From Microthrixaceae bacterium (lineage in GTDB: Bacteria; Actinomycetota; Acidimicrobiia; Acidimicrobiales; Microtrichaceae), in contig JACJWI010000002.1 of NCBI GenBank assembly GCA_020637215.1, positions 434,001-498,000 of the forward strand: 64,000 bases of DNA, read 5' to 3'. This document shows, piece by piece, positions 16,106 through 25,687 of this stretch; the stretch's first letter is position 1; each line of letters starts with the position of its first letter. The translations under genes and the position numbers were made by a program. Under the pieces are notes generated by a model. The model saw only the letters and a list, made by a program, of their open reading frames with translations, was not told where the DNA came from and made no database searches.

Positions 16106-16540
16106 GTGCTCGAGGTGCCCGTCGTCCGACTCGATCCCGAACTCCCGTTGCCCCGCTACGCCCGCCCGGGCGACGCCGGGGTCGACCTGGTGGCCGCGAC
16201 CGATCTGGAGCTGGCGCCGGGCGGGCGGGGCCTGGTCCCCACCGGCGTCGCGGTGGCGATCCCCCGCGGCTACGCCGGGTTCATCCAGCCGCGCAGCGGG
16301 CTGGCGTTGCGCCACGGGGTGACCGTGCTCAACACCCCCGGGCTGATCGACGCCGACTACCGGGGTGAGCTCAAGGTGCTGCTGGTCAACCTCGATCCGG
16401 CCGAGACGTTCCTGGTGACCCGGGGTGAGCGCATCGCGCAGCTGGTGGTGCAGCCGGTCGAGCACGTCCGCTTCGTCGAGACCGACGAGCTGGACGACAC
16501 CGACCGGGGCGAGGGCGGCTTCGGCCACACCGGCCGCTGA
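16106..16540 (+). CDS. dut: dUTP diphosphatase
   Basis: Homotrimeric dUTPase hydrolysing dUTP to dUMP. 144 residues with motif I PGDAGVDLVA, motif II PRSGLALRHG, motif III NTPGLIDADYRGELKV, motif IV RGERIAQLVVQP and the flexible C-terminal motif V EGGFGHTGR. All catalytic positions are present. Single gene, divergent from orn and convergent with the helicase. Confidence 0.96.
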   Translation: MLEVPVVRLDPELPLPRYARPGDAGVDLVAATDLELAPGGRGLVPTGVAVAIPRGYAGFIQPRSGLALRHGVTVLNTPGLIDADYRGELKVLLVNLDPAETFLVTRGERIAQLVVQPVEHVRFVETDELDDTDRGEGGFGHTGR

Positions 16541-16557
16541 CTGCAGCAGCCGTGCGG

Positions 16558-16607
16558 GTTCTGGCTGCGGTTCGGGCTGCCGGGGCGACCTGAACTGCAG
16601 CCAGAAC
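16558..16607. terminator. Imperfect hairpin between convergent dut and helicase genes
   Basis: Sixteen-base arms (16558-16573, 16592-16607) with one mismatch and an 18-base loop. Placed to terminate from both sides. Confidence 0.6.
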
Positions 16608-16616
16608 TGCTTCGGG

Positions 16617-18398
16617 TCAGCGACGCGGGCCCCGGGAGCTCTGACGTGACGTCCGTGACCCCTTGCCGGTCGCGGAGCGACTGTCGTTCCCGGCGGGTCG
16701 GCCGTTCCCGGCGCGACTGTCGTTGCCGGTGGTCTTGTTGTTGCCGGTGGTCTTGCTCCTGCCTCCGGCGCGCGAGCCGGTGGACCGACCGGATCCGCCG
16801 GTGCCGCGGGGGTTCTGCTCGTGGCGGCGGCGGTGGCGTCGACGCCGGGGCGAGTCGGGCCGTTCCGCCGCGTCGCGGTCGGTGCGATCGCGGTCGGTGC
16901 GATCGCGGTCGGTGTGGCTGCGGCTCCTGCGGTCGTCGGCCCTGACGTCCTCGCCGGTGCGGGTGTCGCTGCGCCGCCGGTCGTCGCGGGGCCGGTCGGT
17001 CCGGCTTCGATCGCTGGTGCTCCGCTCGTTGCGGCCACGGGAGCGGTCGTTGCGGGCCTGCCCGGGCTTGCGCCCGTCCTGCCCGTCCCGACCGTCCTGC
17101 CCGTCCCGACCGTTACGGCGGGGCTCCCCGTTGCGCTCACGGTTCGATCGGGAGGTGCGGTCCGGTGTCGCGGCGTCGCTCCCGACCCGGCCGGACGACG
17201 CGTCGCGGGCCTCGGTCTTGGAACGCCGGTTGGACGGAGGCGCGGTGCGAGCTGGTCGGACGGCCGGCTCGCCGAGAGAGGTGGGGTCCGCGTCGAGCAG
17301 GCCGCTCGGCAGGTCCAGGCTGCGCTGCAGCCCGCGGACCGCGGACCGCTTCTCGGGGATGACCAGGCACACGACGACCCCGGCCGCGCCGGCCCGGGCG
17401 GTGCGCCCGGAGCGGTGCACGTAGTCCTTGGGGTCCTCGGGCGGGTCGAAGTGGATGACCGCGGCCACGTCGTCGACGTGGATTCCCCGGGCGGCGACGT
17501 CGGTGGCCACCAGCGCCTGGGCCCGACCGGCCCGGAAGTCCTCGAGCGCTCGGTCGCGCTGGTTCTGGGAACGATCGCCGTGGATCGCGGCTGCGGCCAC
17601 GCCGGCGTTGGTGAGCTGCTTGGCGACGCGCTCGGCGCCGCGCTTGGTCCGGCAGAACACGACCGTCGGCCCCATGCGGTCCACGACCTGTGCTGCGGTG
17701 GCGACCCGCTCGGTGCGGTCGACGGCCCAGAAGTGGTGGGCGATGTCGGGGAGCTCCTCTTCGGGGACCTCGAGCTCGTGCAGGACGGGGTCGTGCTGGT
17801 AGTTGCGGACGAGCACGTCGATGTCGCCGTCGAGCGTGGCGGAGAAGAGCACGGTCTGGCGGTCGTCACGGCACTTGTCGAGCAGCTTGCGGACCTGCGG
17901 CAGGAAGCCCATGTCGGCCATGCGGTCGGCCTCGTCGAGCACGACCACGTCGACGTCGTCGAGGCGGACCAGGCGTTGGTCGATCAGGTCGGTCAACCGG
18001 CCGGGACACGCGACGGCGATGTCGACGCCCCGCTCGAGCGCCTTGATGTTGCGGGGGATGGGGACGCCACCGAAGAACGCCGCGACCCGCGGGCCCTTCC
18101 GTCCGGCGAGCTTGCTGAGCTCGTCGGCCACCTGGGTGGCGAGCTCACGGGTCGGTACGAGGACCAGCCGACGGGGTCGGCGACGTTCGGCGGTGGGGCA
18201 GCCGACGACGAGGGGGATGCCGAAGGCCAGGGTCTTGCCGGACCCGGTCGGGGCCTTGCCCGAGACGTCGCGGCCGGCGAGCGTGTCGGCCAGGGTCAGG
18301 GCCTGGATGGGGAAGGGGGCGTCGATGCCGCGCTCGGCCAGCGAGGCGACGATCGGCGCGGGCACGCCGAGGTCGGCGAAGGAGGTGTTCACTGTCAT
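16617..18398 (-). CDS. DEAD-box RNA helicase with long low-complexity tail
   Basis: ATP-dependent RNA helicase of 593 residues. The core (about 1-375) has the Q motif, Walker A APTGSGKT (49-56), PTRELATQ, DEAD in VLDEADRMADMGF, SAT, and RGIHV plus HRSGRTARAG in domain 2. From about residue 385 a 200-residue disordered, strongly basic tail follows with short repeats (DGQDGR, TDRDR, KTTGN), likely an RNA-binding region as in RhlE/CsdA-type helicases. ATG at 18398 with AGGA just upstream. The 234-base leader region to the next gene shows no other feature I can support. Confidence 0.93.
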   Translation of the reverse strand: MTVNTSFADLGVPAPIVASLAERGIDAPFPIQALTLADTLAGRDVSGKAPTGSGKTLAFGIPLVVGCPTAERRRPRRLVLVPTRELATQVADELSKLAGRKGPRVAAFFGGVPIPRNIKALERGVDIAVACPGRLTDLIDQRLVRLDDVDVVVLDEADRMADMGFLPQVRKLLDKCRDDRQTVLFSATLDGDIDVLVRNYQHDPVLHELEVPEEELPDIAHHFWAVDRTERVATAAQVVDRMGPTVVFCRTKRGAERVAKQLTNAGVAAAAIHGDRSQNQRDRALEDFRAGRAQALVATDVAARGIHVDDVAAVIHFDPPEDPKDYVHRSGRTARAGAAGVVVCLVIPEKRSAVRGLQRSLDLPSGLLDADPTSLGEPAVRPARTAPPSNRRSKTEARDASSGRVGSDAATPDRTSRSNRERNGEPRRNGRDGQDGRDGQDGRKPGQARNDRSRGRNERSTSDRSRTDRPRDDRRRSDTRTGEDVRADDRRSRSHTDRDRTDRDRTDRDAAERPDSPRRRRHRRRHEQNPRGTGGSGRSTGSRAGGRSKTTGNNKTTGNDSRAGNGRPAGNDSRSATGKGSRTSRQSSRGPRR

Positions 18399-18632
18399 TC
18401 CTGTTCTGGTTGTTGCCGCATCGCCGTGACGGCGTGGGCGGCGGGCGCGACGACCGGGATCGGGCGACGTGCGATGGGGGGGATGTCTCAGGTGGTTCTC
18501 GCCGGAATGCAGTTGGCGTCACGACACCTGCGACTGGCGAACGCCCACGGTGCCCGAAGGCTCGACGTGATGCGTGAAGGACACCGTAGCAGGCTCCCGG
18601 CCGGATCCGCCCGTCCGGGGGTGGCAGGCGGC

Positions 18633-19766
18633 TCAGCCGACGGCGCTGAGAGGGTGCAGCACGTCGATGTACATGCTGGTGGCGCCGAGGGCCAGCAGCA
18701 CCACGACCACCGCGGCGGCCGCCACCCGGAACCGGTTCGGGTCCAGCCGGTACCGGGGCCGTCGGCGTACCCGGGCGATGGCTCCTTCGGCCACGATCAG
18801 CGCGGCGTGACCGCCGTCGAGCGGCAGCAGCGGCAGCAGGTTGAACACCGCGATCGACGTGGAGAACAGGCCGGCGAGCAGCAGCAGTCGGCTCGGGTGC
18901 TGGTCGAGCAGCCCGTCGGTGAGCTGCGCCCCGCCGACCGCGGAGACCATGCGCTGCTCGGGGACCTCTCCGTCGGCGACCGACTTCGAGTAGTCAGCGG
19001 CGCCGGCGACGAGCTCGCCCAGGCTGGTGACGGTGTCGTGCGAGACCTCCCACATCAGCGACACGGATCCGGTCGCGGCTCGGGTGGGGCCGACGTCGAT
19101 CTGCGGTGACCACATCGCGTAGCTCCAGAACAGGGCCAGCGCGACGGCGAAGTTGACGGCCACCCCGGCCAGGATGACCGCCAGCCGACGAGGACGAGAC
19201 GCCGCGCGGTAGGTGAACGGCTCGAGTGACGCCTCGACCTCTTCGGACGGACCCATGCCCGGCACCTTGACGTAGCCGCCCAACACGACGGCCTTGATGC
19301 CGTAGCGCAGGCCGCGACGCGACGTCCGGCTCCACACGGTGGGACCGAAGCCCAGGAAGTACTCGGTGGGCGCCATCCCGCAGCGTCGTGCGACGACCAG
19401 GTGACCGAGCTCGTGCACCAGGATCAGCGCGACGAGGATCCCCAGGAACACCGCGGCGCCCGGCAGCCACCAGGCCAGGGCGACGACGATGGCGGCCAGG
19501 ATCGCGGCTCGGGCGGGGTGCCATTCGGCGTCGCGGCCTTCGGCGCGTCCGGCGCGACGCCAGCGCACCAGGAGTCGTTGCGGGGGGGGATCCGGGCGGA
19601 GGACCTCGATGTCGGGTCGGGTCGGGGTCGAGGGTGCGTCACGGTCCGGAGTCACCTCCGGTCGCTGCGTCCCGGTCCCGGTGGTCCCGGCCCGGACCCC
19701 GGCGTGAGGCCGGGTGGGACCGGGGACGACGGGACCACCCGCCTGATGGTCGCTCCCCAGCTGCAT
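18633..19766 (-). CDS. Site-2 protease (M50 family) membrane metallopeptidase
   Basis: Intramembrane zinc protease. HELGH (about 118-122) within a membrane helix gives the zinc site, and NLLPLLPLDGGH near the C-terminal helix supplies the third ligand. GGYVKVPGMG and RPRRLAVILAGVAVNF are RseP-type segments. The usual PDZ domain between the catalytic helices is not apparent; the periplasmic part is only about 90 residues. At 377 residues as listed, the first 40 may be untranslated, since the region before about residue 38 is low-complexity and starts at 19655 (GTG) or elsewhere are possible. A role in regulated proteolysis of an anti-sigma factor is inference. Confidence 0.85.
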   Translation of the reverse strand: MQLGSDHQAGGPVVPGPTRPHAGVRAGTTGTGTQRPEVTPDRDAPSTPTRPDIEVLRPDPPPQRLLVRWRRAGRAEGRDAEWHPARAAILAAIVVALAWWLPGAAVFLGILVALILVHELGHLVVARRCGMAPTEYFLGFGPTVWSRTSRRGLRYGIKAVVLGGYVKVPGMGPSEEVEASLEPFTYRAASRPRRLAVILAGVAVNFAVALALFWSYAMWSPQIDVGPTRAATGSVSLMWEVSHDTVTSLGELVAGAADYSKSVADGEVPEQRMVSAVGGAQLTDGLLDQHPSRLLLLAGLFSTSIAVFNLLPLLPLDGGHAALIVAEGAIARVRRRPRYRLDPNRFRVAAAAVVVVLLALGATSMYIDVLHPLSAVG

Positions 19767-19818
19767 CGATGCGCAACCTATCCACCGCGGAGCTACGGCG
19801 AAAGCGCGACCAGCGTTC

Positions 19819-19927
19819 TTGTAGGTGGCGGTCGCTGGGGTGACCTGTGGGCTACAAGTTCGGTGGGCCCTGCCGTTGTTGTAGGTGGCGGTCGCTGGGG
19901 TGACCTGTGGGCTACAAGTTCGGCGGT
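19819..19927. repeat. Two direct repeats, 45 bp identical, 60 bp apart
   Basis: 19819-19863 and 19879-19923 are identical, each opening with TTGTAG and containing CTACAA 33 bases on, so each copy can form a small hairpin. They fill the gap after the metallophosphoesterase gene on minus. Confidence 0.9.
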
Positions 19928-19937
19928 GGCGCCGGCG

Positions 19938-21404
19938 TCAGGCGTCGTCGAGCACGGCGAGGTGCGCGCCGTCGGCGATCAGCTCGCGGCGGCGGGGGCC
20001 GTCGGGTTCGTCGGTCCACACCACCAGCCGGGGCTCGCGACGCGCCGGGTCCCACTCGATCGACGTCAGCGCGTGGTCGAGCAGGCTCGTGCCCGAGTTG
20101 GCGTAGCGGACCGGCGACCCGGTCGCGTCGAGCGGCGACAGCATCGGCAGGTGCGTGTGGCCGAACAGCAGCCACGGCCAACCCACCGATCCGTCGGGTC
20201 GCACCGCTCCGATCGCCTCGCCGCGCGCCGTGGCCACCGCCGCCAGATGCGAGAACAGTCGCTCCTCGTCCAGCGAGTCGAACCGGCGGTTGCCGCCGAT
20301 GCGGGGGTCGAGCGTGATGAGGCGGTTCCGGGCCCGTCCGGTGAGCAGCCGTCCGACCGCCTCCTCGTCGGGCAGCGGGTTGGTCGCGCCGTTCAGGCCG
20401 GGGAGGTCGTCGAAGGCGGTCGCCGTCCACGTGATGATGCGGCCGAGGAGCGCGGTGCCCGGACCGTTCCAGGCGTCGGTCAGGTGGCCGTGGGCGACGA
20501 CGGCGTCGACGGCGGCCAGCCCCTCCCGGTCGCCCCACCGCGGGCCGGTCGCCCCGGGACGCGACGTGACCCGCTCCGGCGCGGTCAGCAGCACGGTGTC
20601 GACGACCTCGGTCCCCGGGAGGTGGCGCCGCAGGTGCTGCACCATCTGCTCGTCCTCGTAGACGTCGTCGTGGTTGCCCATCGTCCGGTGGTAGCGACCG
20701 TCGGCCGCGAAGCCCTCGTCGAGCAACCGGTACAGCGCCGCGTTGTTGTCGACGATCCGGTCGAGGTGCTCGGCCATCAGGCCGCGCCGCGGGGCATCGG
20801 CGGCCCGACCCCCCACACCACCGGCGATGCGCCCGACGTCGTACATCGCCCCCCACGTGGATCCGCCCACCAACCAGAAGTCCTCGACGTCGCCGTTCTC
20901 GATCAGGTCCCAGCCCTGCTCCGCGTAGTGCGACATCACCCGCAGGCTCAGGTCCTTGGTCCGTTGACGGGCCGGCCAGTCCAGTCGCCCGGGGACGCAG
21001 CGGTGCAGGTCGGAGGTGATCACGATCCGCCGGTCCGAGCTCAGTCGCGACCGCCGCGGCGCCGGCAGCGGGCTGCGACGACCCTCGGCGACGGCCTGGA
21101 GGTGCTCGTCGAAGCGGTCGATCCGCGCCAGGGCCGTCCGCTGGGCCCGTCGCCCCGCCAGCACCATCGCCGGCAGGCTCACCGGTCCGCCCATGACCGT
21201 GGCCGACGCCTTGAGCACCGCCCACGCCGACGCGGTCATCCCCGGAGGCGGAGGGCCGTCCTCAGGTCGGGCGCCGACCCGGTTGAGGTGGTCGGCCTCG
21301 TCCGCGACCCGCCCCGCTCGTTCCAGGACCTCCTCCCAGGACGGGATGGCGGCGCCGACCTGAGCTCGCAGCCGGTTCAGCGGAGGGGGCAGGGGGACGG
21401 CCAA
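19938..21404 (-). CDS. Metallophosphoesterase (calcineurin-like)
   Basis: Two-metal phosphoesterase. Metal motifs in order: ITSDLHR, NGDVEDFW, GNHDDVY, and FGHTHLPM near the C-terminus. The substrate is unknown; similar large bacterial proteins are listed as putative phosphohydrolases. The start is uncertain. I list TTG at 21404, because the segment after it (RLRAQVGAAIPSWEEVLERA) looks like real protein; the first ATG is at 21239, giving 433 residues. Divergent from the nitroreductase. Confidence 0.8.
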   Translation of the reverse strand: MAVPLPPPLNRLRAQVGAAIPSWEEVLERAGRVADEADHLNRVGARPEDGPPPPGMTASAWAVLKASATVMGGPVSLPAMVLAGRRAQRTALARIDRFDEHLQAVAEGRRSPLPAPRRSRLSSDRRIVITSDLHRCVPGRLDWPARQRTKDLSLRVMSHYAEQGWDLIENGDVEDFWLVGGSTWGAMYDVGRIAGGVGGRAADAPRRGLMAEHLDRIVDNNAALYRLLDEGFAADGRYHRTMGNHDDVYEDEQMVQHLRRHLPGTEVVDTVLLTAPERVTSRPGATGPRWGDREGLAAVDAVVAHGHLTDAWNGPGTALLGRIITWTATAFDDLPGLNGATNPLPDEEAVGRLLTGRARNRLITLDPRIGGNRRFDSLDEERLFSHLAAVATARGEAIGAVRPDGSVGWPWLLFGHTHLPMLSPLDATGSPVRYANSGTSLLDHALTSIEWDPARREPRLVVWTDEPDGPRRRELIADGAHLAVLDDA

Positions 21405-21551
21405 GGGCCAAGCTTGCCACCGGCGCCGCCCCGGGCGGACAGCACGGAGCGGTCCGGTGCGCCGGTACCGCCGGTGGGACCGACCGCGTATCGTTCGCAC
21501 CCGACGCGCCGCTCCGGGTGGACCGGCCGGGCACGAGGATCGGGGGGACAG

Positions 21552-22337
21552 ATGACGATCAACGAACGGGCACCGGAGGGGGACCGCTCCTACGCCGCGG
21601 TGGCGGACCGGCTGACCATGCCCCTGGTCGAGGCGATGGAGACCCAGCGGGCGGTGCGACGCATCCTGCCCGACCCCGTCGACGACGACATCGTGCTGCG
21701 CTGCATCGAGCTCGGCCTCAAGGCCCCGACCGGATCCAACGGCCAGAACTGGCAGTTCGTGGTCGTCAAGGACCGGGAGGTGCTCGCGACCTTCGCCCGC
21801 CGGTACCGCCAGGCGTGGTCGCTCTACGGCGGGCTCGGCGAACGGGTCGTCGGCAACGACGAGTCGATGCGCAAGATCCTGGCCGCGGTGGCCTGGCAGG
21901 TCGAGCACTTCACCGAGGCGCCGGTGGTGGTCGTGCCGTGCCTGGAGGGGGCGCAGCGCTTCGCTCCGGTCCCGGCGCTGGCGGCCAGCAGCTGGTACGG
22001 CTCGATCTACCCCAGCGTGCAGAACCTGCTGCTGGCGGCTCGGGCGATGGGGTTGGGCGCGTCGCTCATCACGCTGCCGCTGTGGAGCGTGACCCTGTCG
22101 CGTCGCACGCTGGGCCTGCCGATGACGGTCCAGCCGGTGTGCATGGTCCCGCTCGGCTGGCCCCGGGGCCGCTACGGGCCGACCACCCGCAAGCCGGTCG
22201 GCGACGTCGTGCACCTGGACCGCTTCGGCACCCGACCGTGGCGGGGTCAGGGCGTGGGCCGACCCCAGGAACGATCCGTCGCCGCCGCGGACGACCCGAC
22301 CCCGGCGGAGAGGGACGCGACCGAGGTCCGGTCATGA
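21552..22337 (+). CDS. Nitroreductase family protein
   Basis: FMN-dependent NAD(P)H oxidoreductase fold, 261 residues. METQRAVRRILPDPVDDD is the N-terminal FMN/phosphate segment and KAPTGSNGQNWQFVVV the second; QNLLLAARAMGLGASLITLP is the conserved dimer helix. The C-terminal 30 residues are polar and probably disordered. ATG at 21552 follows GGGGGGA. The stop overlaps the amidase start by 4 bases. The substrate is undefined; members reduce nitroaromatics, quinones or flavins. Confidence 0.88.
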   Translation: MTINERAPEGDRSYAAVADRLTMPLVEAMETQRAVRRILPDPVDDDIVLRCIELGLKAPTGSNGQNWQFVVVKDREVLATFARRYRQAWSLYGGLGERVVGNDESMRKILAAVAWQVEHFTEAPVVVVPCLEGAQRFAPVPALAASSWYGSIYPSVQNLLLAARAMGLGASLITLPLWSVTLSRRTLGLPMTVQPVCMVPLGWPRGRYGPTTRKPVGDVVHLDRFGTRPWRGQGVGRPQERSVAAADDPTPAERDATEVRS

Positions 22338-23782
22338 CCGCGGGCACCGACGGCGGGAACCCGACCGGGCGGTCCATGCCGTCGGCGATCGACGCCGCGA
22401 CCGCGGTCCGCGACGGCTCGCTGGCCGCCCTCGAGCTGGTCGAGGACTGCCTGGCCCGCATCGCGGCGGGCGACGACCGGCTGAACGCGTTCGTCCACGT
22501 GGACGCCGACGGCGCCCGTCGCGCCGCCGAGGCGATCGACGCCCGGGTCGCCGCCGGTGAGGCCGACCTGCTCGGGCCGCTGGCCGGCGTCCCGTTCGGG
22601 GTGAAGGACCTCGAGGACTGCGAGGGCATGCCGACCAGCCACGGGTCGGTGCTCTACCAGGGCGGCCCGCCCGTCGCCGCGGACTCGACCCACGTCGCCC
22701 GCCTGCGCGCCGCCGGCGCCATCCCGATCGGCAAGACCGCCGCTCCCGAGTTCGGGACGTTGCAGTACACGTACACCAAGGCGTGGGGGGCCACCGGCAA
22801 CCCGTGGGACCCCGAGCGCACCCCGGGCGGCTCGAGCGGGGGGACCGCGGCCGCGGTGGCCGCCGGGATGATCCCGTTCGGCACCGCGTCCGACGGCGGC
22901 GGCTCCACCCGCATCCCCGCCGGGTTCACCGGCCTGGTCGGACTCAAGCCCAGCCACGGCCGCATCCCGCACCCCGACGTCGACCCGTCCGAGACCGCCT
23001 GCTACGGCGCGTTGACCACCACCGTCTCCGACAGCGCCCGCCACCTCGACGTCACCGCCGGTCCCCACGACACCGACCGACTGTCGCTGCCGCCGCCCCC
23101 CATGCGGTACGAGGACGCGATCGACACCCTCGACGTGTCGGGCCTGCGGGTGGGGTGGTCAGCGGATCTCGGCTTCGCTCAGGTCGACGCCGAGGTGGCC
23201 GAGGTGTCGCGGGCCGCAGCGCTCGACGTGGCCGCCGCCGCGGGAGTGGAGCTCGTCGACGTCGACGTCCGGCTGACCGACCCGGTGGCCACGTGGCTGT
23301 CGGCCGGCGCCATGTCGCTGTGGCTGTCGATCATGGAGCACGAGCACTGGCCGGACCGGGCCGACGACCTGACCCCGTACGTGCGCACCGCGCTCGAGGC
23401 CACCTACGACCGGCCGCTGCGCACGCTGGTCAACGGGTACCGCCGCAGGTTGCAGCTCCAGCAGGACATGTCGGACCTGTTCGCCGAGGTCGACGTGCTG
23501 ATGACGCCGACCACCGCCGTTCCGGCGTTCTCGGCCAAGGGTCCGCCGCCCGAGGAGATCGCCGGCGTGGCGGTCGGCGCGGCCATGAGCGTCCCGTTCA
23601 CGATGCTCGCCAACCTGTGCTGGAACCCGGCGGTGTCGGTGCCCGCGGGCCTCAACTCCGAGGGGCTGCCGATCGGGTTGCAGGTGATCGGTCGCCGCCA
23701 CCACGACGAGGTGCCGCTGCGCTTCGCCCGTCTGCTCGAGCTGGCCCGCCCCTGGCCGCGTCACGCCCCCGCCCCCGGCTGA
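22334..23782 (+). CDS. Amidase (amidase-signature family)
   Basis: Ser-cisSer-Lys hydrolase of 482 residues. The lysine is in GVPFGVKDLED, the signature is TPGGSSGGTAAAVAAG, and the nucleophile region is DGGGSTRIPAGFTGLVGLKP. It resembles 6-aminohexanoate-cyclic-dimer hydrolase or GatA-like general amidases; the lack of GatB/GatC neighbours argues against a tRNA amidotransferase. ATGA overlap with the nitroreductase indicates coupling. Substrate unknown. Confidence 0.9.
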   Translation: MTAGTDGGNPTGRSMPSAIDAATAVRDGSLAALELVEDCLARIAAGDDRLNAFVHVDADGARRAAEAIDARVAAGEADLLGPLAGVPFGVKDLEDCEGMPTSHGSVLYQGGPPVAADSTHVARLRAAGAIPIGKTAAPEFGTLQYTYTKAWGATGNPWDPERTPGGSSGGTAAAVAAGMIPFGTASDGGGSTRIPAGFTGLVGLKPSHGRIPHPDVDPSETACYGALTTTVSDSARHLDVTAGPHDTDRLSLPPPPMRYEDAIDTLDVSGLRVGWSADLGFAQVDAEVAEVSRAAALDVAAAAGVELVDVDVRLTDPVATWLSAGAMSLWLSIMEHEHWPDRADDLTPYVRTALEATYDRPLRTLVNGYRRRLQLQQDMSDLFAEVDVLMTPTTAVPAFSAKGPPPEEIAGVAVGAAMSVPFTMLANLCWNPAVSVPAGLNSEGLPIGLQVIGRRHHDEVPLRFARLLELARPWPRHAPAPG

Positions 23783-23793
23783 CCGGCACGTCC

Positions 23794-24930
23794 GTGGACC
23801 TGGTCGTCTACACCGACGCGGCCGAGCGCGGCGGGGCCGAGTCGTCGATGGGGATGTTCATCGAGCGGTTCCGTCCCGACATCCGCGTCACCGTCGTCGG
23901 CCCCCACGAACCGGTCATCCGGTGGTTGGCGTCGCGGCGCACGGGTTCGCGTTGGATGGTCCTCGACGAGATCCGCGATCGCTCCGACGTCGCCGCCATG
24001 GTGCAGCACCGCCGGGCGTTCCGCTGGCTGGACCCGGACCTGGTGCACTTCAACCTGTCGACCATGTCGAGCTGCCAGTGGGCGCTGGCCGCAGCGCTCA
24101 GCATCCCGGGCCTGCCGGTGGTCGTGCTCGAGCACAGCCCGGTCGGCACCTGGTCGGGTCTGTCCAACCGGCTCAAGCGCATCACGTCACGGCGGGCCGA
24201 CGCCCACGTCGCGGTCGGCCACGCCGCGGCCCGGCTGATCGAGCAGCTCGGCGACCTGCCACCGGGGTCGATGACCGTTATCCACTCCGGCGTGCCGATC
24301 GAGGAGCTCGACCCGCCGGCGCGCACCGACGACCGCTTCACCATCGGCATGCTCAGCCGTCACGACCCGGTCAAGGGCATCGACCTGGCGATCCGGGCCG
24401 TCGAGCGGCTCGGGCCCGACGTGCGCCTGGTCGTCGTCGGCGACGGGGCCGAACGCCCGGCACTCGAAGCGCTCGTCGAGCAGCTCGGCGTCGGGGACCG
24501 GGTCGAGCTCGACGGCTGGGACGACCGCGCCCGTCACCGGCTGGCCGGCGTCGACCTCTACCTGTTGCCCTCACGACTCGAGGCGTTCCCGGTGACGGTG
24601 ATGGAGGCGATGCAGGCCGGGGTGCCCGTGGTCGCCACCGACGTCGGCAGCGTGCGCGAGGCGGTCGACGACGGCGAGACCGGCATCGTGGTTCCTGCTC
24701 CGGCCCCGCTGTCGGACCACGTCGCGGGCACCGCCGCCGCGGCCCGCGCCGACGAGGTGACCGTGGCGGCGATCGTCGACGCCGTGACCCGGTTGCGTGA
24801 CGACCCGGAGGCCCGACGGCGCATGGGTGACCGGGCCCGGGTCGTGGGTCGGGATCGCTTCGACGCCGCGGCCGGCGTCGCGGCATGGGAGCAGCTCTAC
24901 GACCGGGTGCTGGCCGGGCGACGAGGTTGA
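23794..24930 (+). CDS. GT4-type glycosyltransferase
   Basis: A 378-residue GT-B enzyme. The N-terminal half begins VDLVVYTDAAERGGAESS with the GG loop; the C-terminal half has GMLSRHDPVKGIDLAI and the donor-binding EX7E segment SRLEAFPVTVMEAMQAG. It probably transfers a sugar from a nucleotide donor to a cell-surface lipid or polysaccharide. GTG start 11 bases after the amidase stop. Last gene of the plus-strand group; the minus-strand anti-sigma candidate converges on it. Confidence 0.87.
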   Translation: MDLVVYTDAAERGGAESSMGMFIERFRPDIRVTVVGPHEPVIRWLASRRTGSRWMVLDEIRDRSDVAAMVQHRRAFRWLDPDLVHFNLSTMSSCQWALAAALSIPGLPVVVLEHSPVGTWSGLSNRLKRITSRRADAHVAVGHAAARLIEQLGDLPPGSMTVIHSGVPIEELDPPARTDDRFTIGMLSRHDPVKGIDLAIRAVERLGPDVRLVVVGDGAERPALEALVEQLGVGDRVELDGWDDRARHRLAGVDLYLLPSRLEAFPVTVMEAMQAGVPVVATDVGSVREAVDDGETGIVVPAPAPLSDHVAGTAAAARADEVTVAAIVDAVTRLRDDPEARRRMGDRARVVGRDRFDAAAGVAAWEQLYDRVLAGRRG

Positions 24931-24952
24931 GCGGCGGCCGGGCTGTCGGGCC

Positions 24953-25687
24953 TCAGGGGACCTCGACCGCCGTGGAGTGCGAGGCGCGGTGGGCGCCGGC
25001 GGGGAGCACGGCGGTCGGGCACGGTTCGCCCGGACCGGTGCTGCCCTGGACCTCGGCCACGTAGGTGCCCGCGGGCAGCCCGGTGGGCAGGGTGAAGCGG
25101 AAGGTGTGGTGCAGCTCACCGGTCGGACCCGACGGGGGCGCGGCGGTGCCCGGCACGTTGCCGGACGGCTCGGTACCGGACGCCTCGGTGGTGGGCGATC
25201 CGTCGTCTGCCGGGTCACGCTCGAGTGTGGTGGCGCAGCCGACCTCGGCCGTCGCCGGCGACATAGCCACCACGGTGGCGGCGCTGCCGAGGGTGGGGTT
25301 CCAGCAGGCGTAGGCCTCGGAGGTGGCCACACGGGCCGGTTCCTCGGGCTGGATGCGGACGAGCACGCACGCTCCGGTGCGGTCACCCGCGGCTGCTCGG
25401 GGATCGTCGACGTCGACCACGACCGCGTCGTGCTCCGCGGTCGCCGTGACCTCCATCTCGGTGGACGGGGCGGTGGTCGGCGGTGTCACCGGATCGACCC
25501 GACGTTCGCCGCGGGTGGCGCCGATGACGCCGACTCCGATGACGAGCAGCACGAGCGCGACGGTGCCGGCGGTGACGAGCGCCCGGCGCATGCGGTCCTT
25601 CCGTCGGATGCTCCGACCCCGGTCCACGATCGCGTCGAAACGGGCATCGGGCCGCGACGGAGGCGGGAAGTGGGTGTCCTTGGTCAT
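24953..25687 (-). CDS. Single-pass membrane protein, putative anti-sigma factor
   Basis: A 244-residue protein with a short cytoplasmic N-terminus (1-34, basic end RRKDRMRR), one membrane helix (about 35-57) and an extracytoplasmic domain with four Cys and Thr/Pro-rich linkers. It overlaps the ECF sigma gene by 4 bases (ATGA). That position is where anti-sigma factors lie, but no zinc-finger HxxxCxxC motif is visible in the N-terminus, so the role is inferred from position only. Confidence 0.6.
   Translation of the reverse strand: MTKDTHFPPPSRPDARFDAIVDRGRSIRRKDRMRRALVTAGTVALVLLVIGVGVIGATRGERRVDPVTPPTTAPSTEMEVTATAEHDAVVVDVDDPRAAAGDRTGACVLVRIQPEEPARVATSEAYACWNPTLGSAATVVAMSPATAEVGCATTLERDPADDGSPTTEASGTEPSGNVPGTAAPPSGPTGELHHTFRFTLPTGLPAGTYVAEVQGSTGPGEPCPTAVLPAGAHRASHSTAVEVP

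Noticed and set aside
19819..19927. Possible minimal CRISPR (two repeats, one spacer)
   Set aside because: Only two copies, a 15-bp spacer, and 45-bp repeat with internal hairpin ends; no cas genes nearby.
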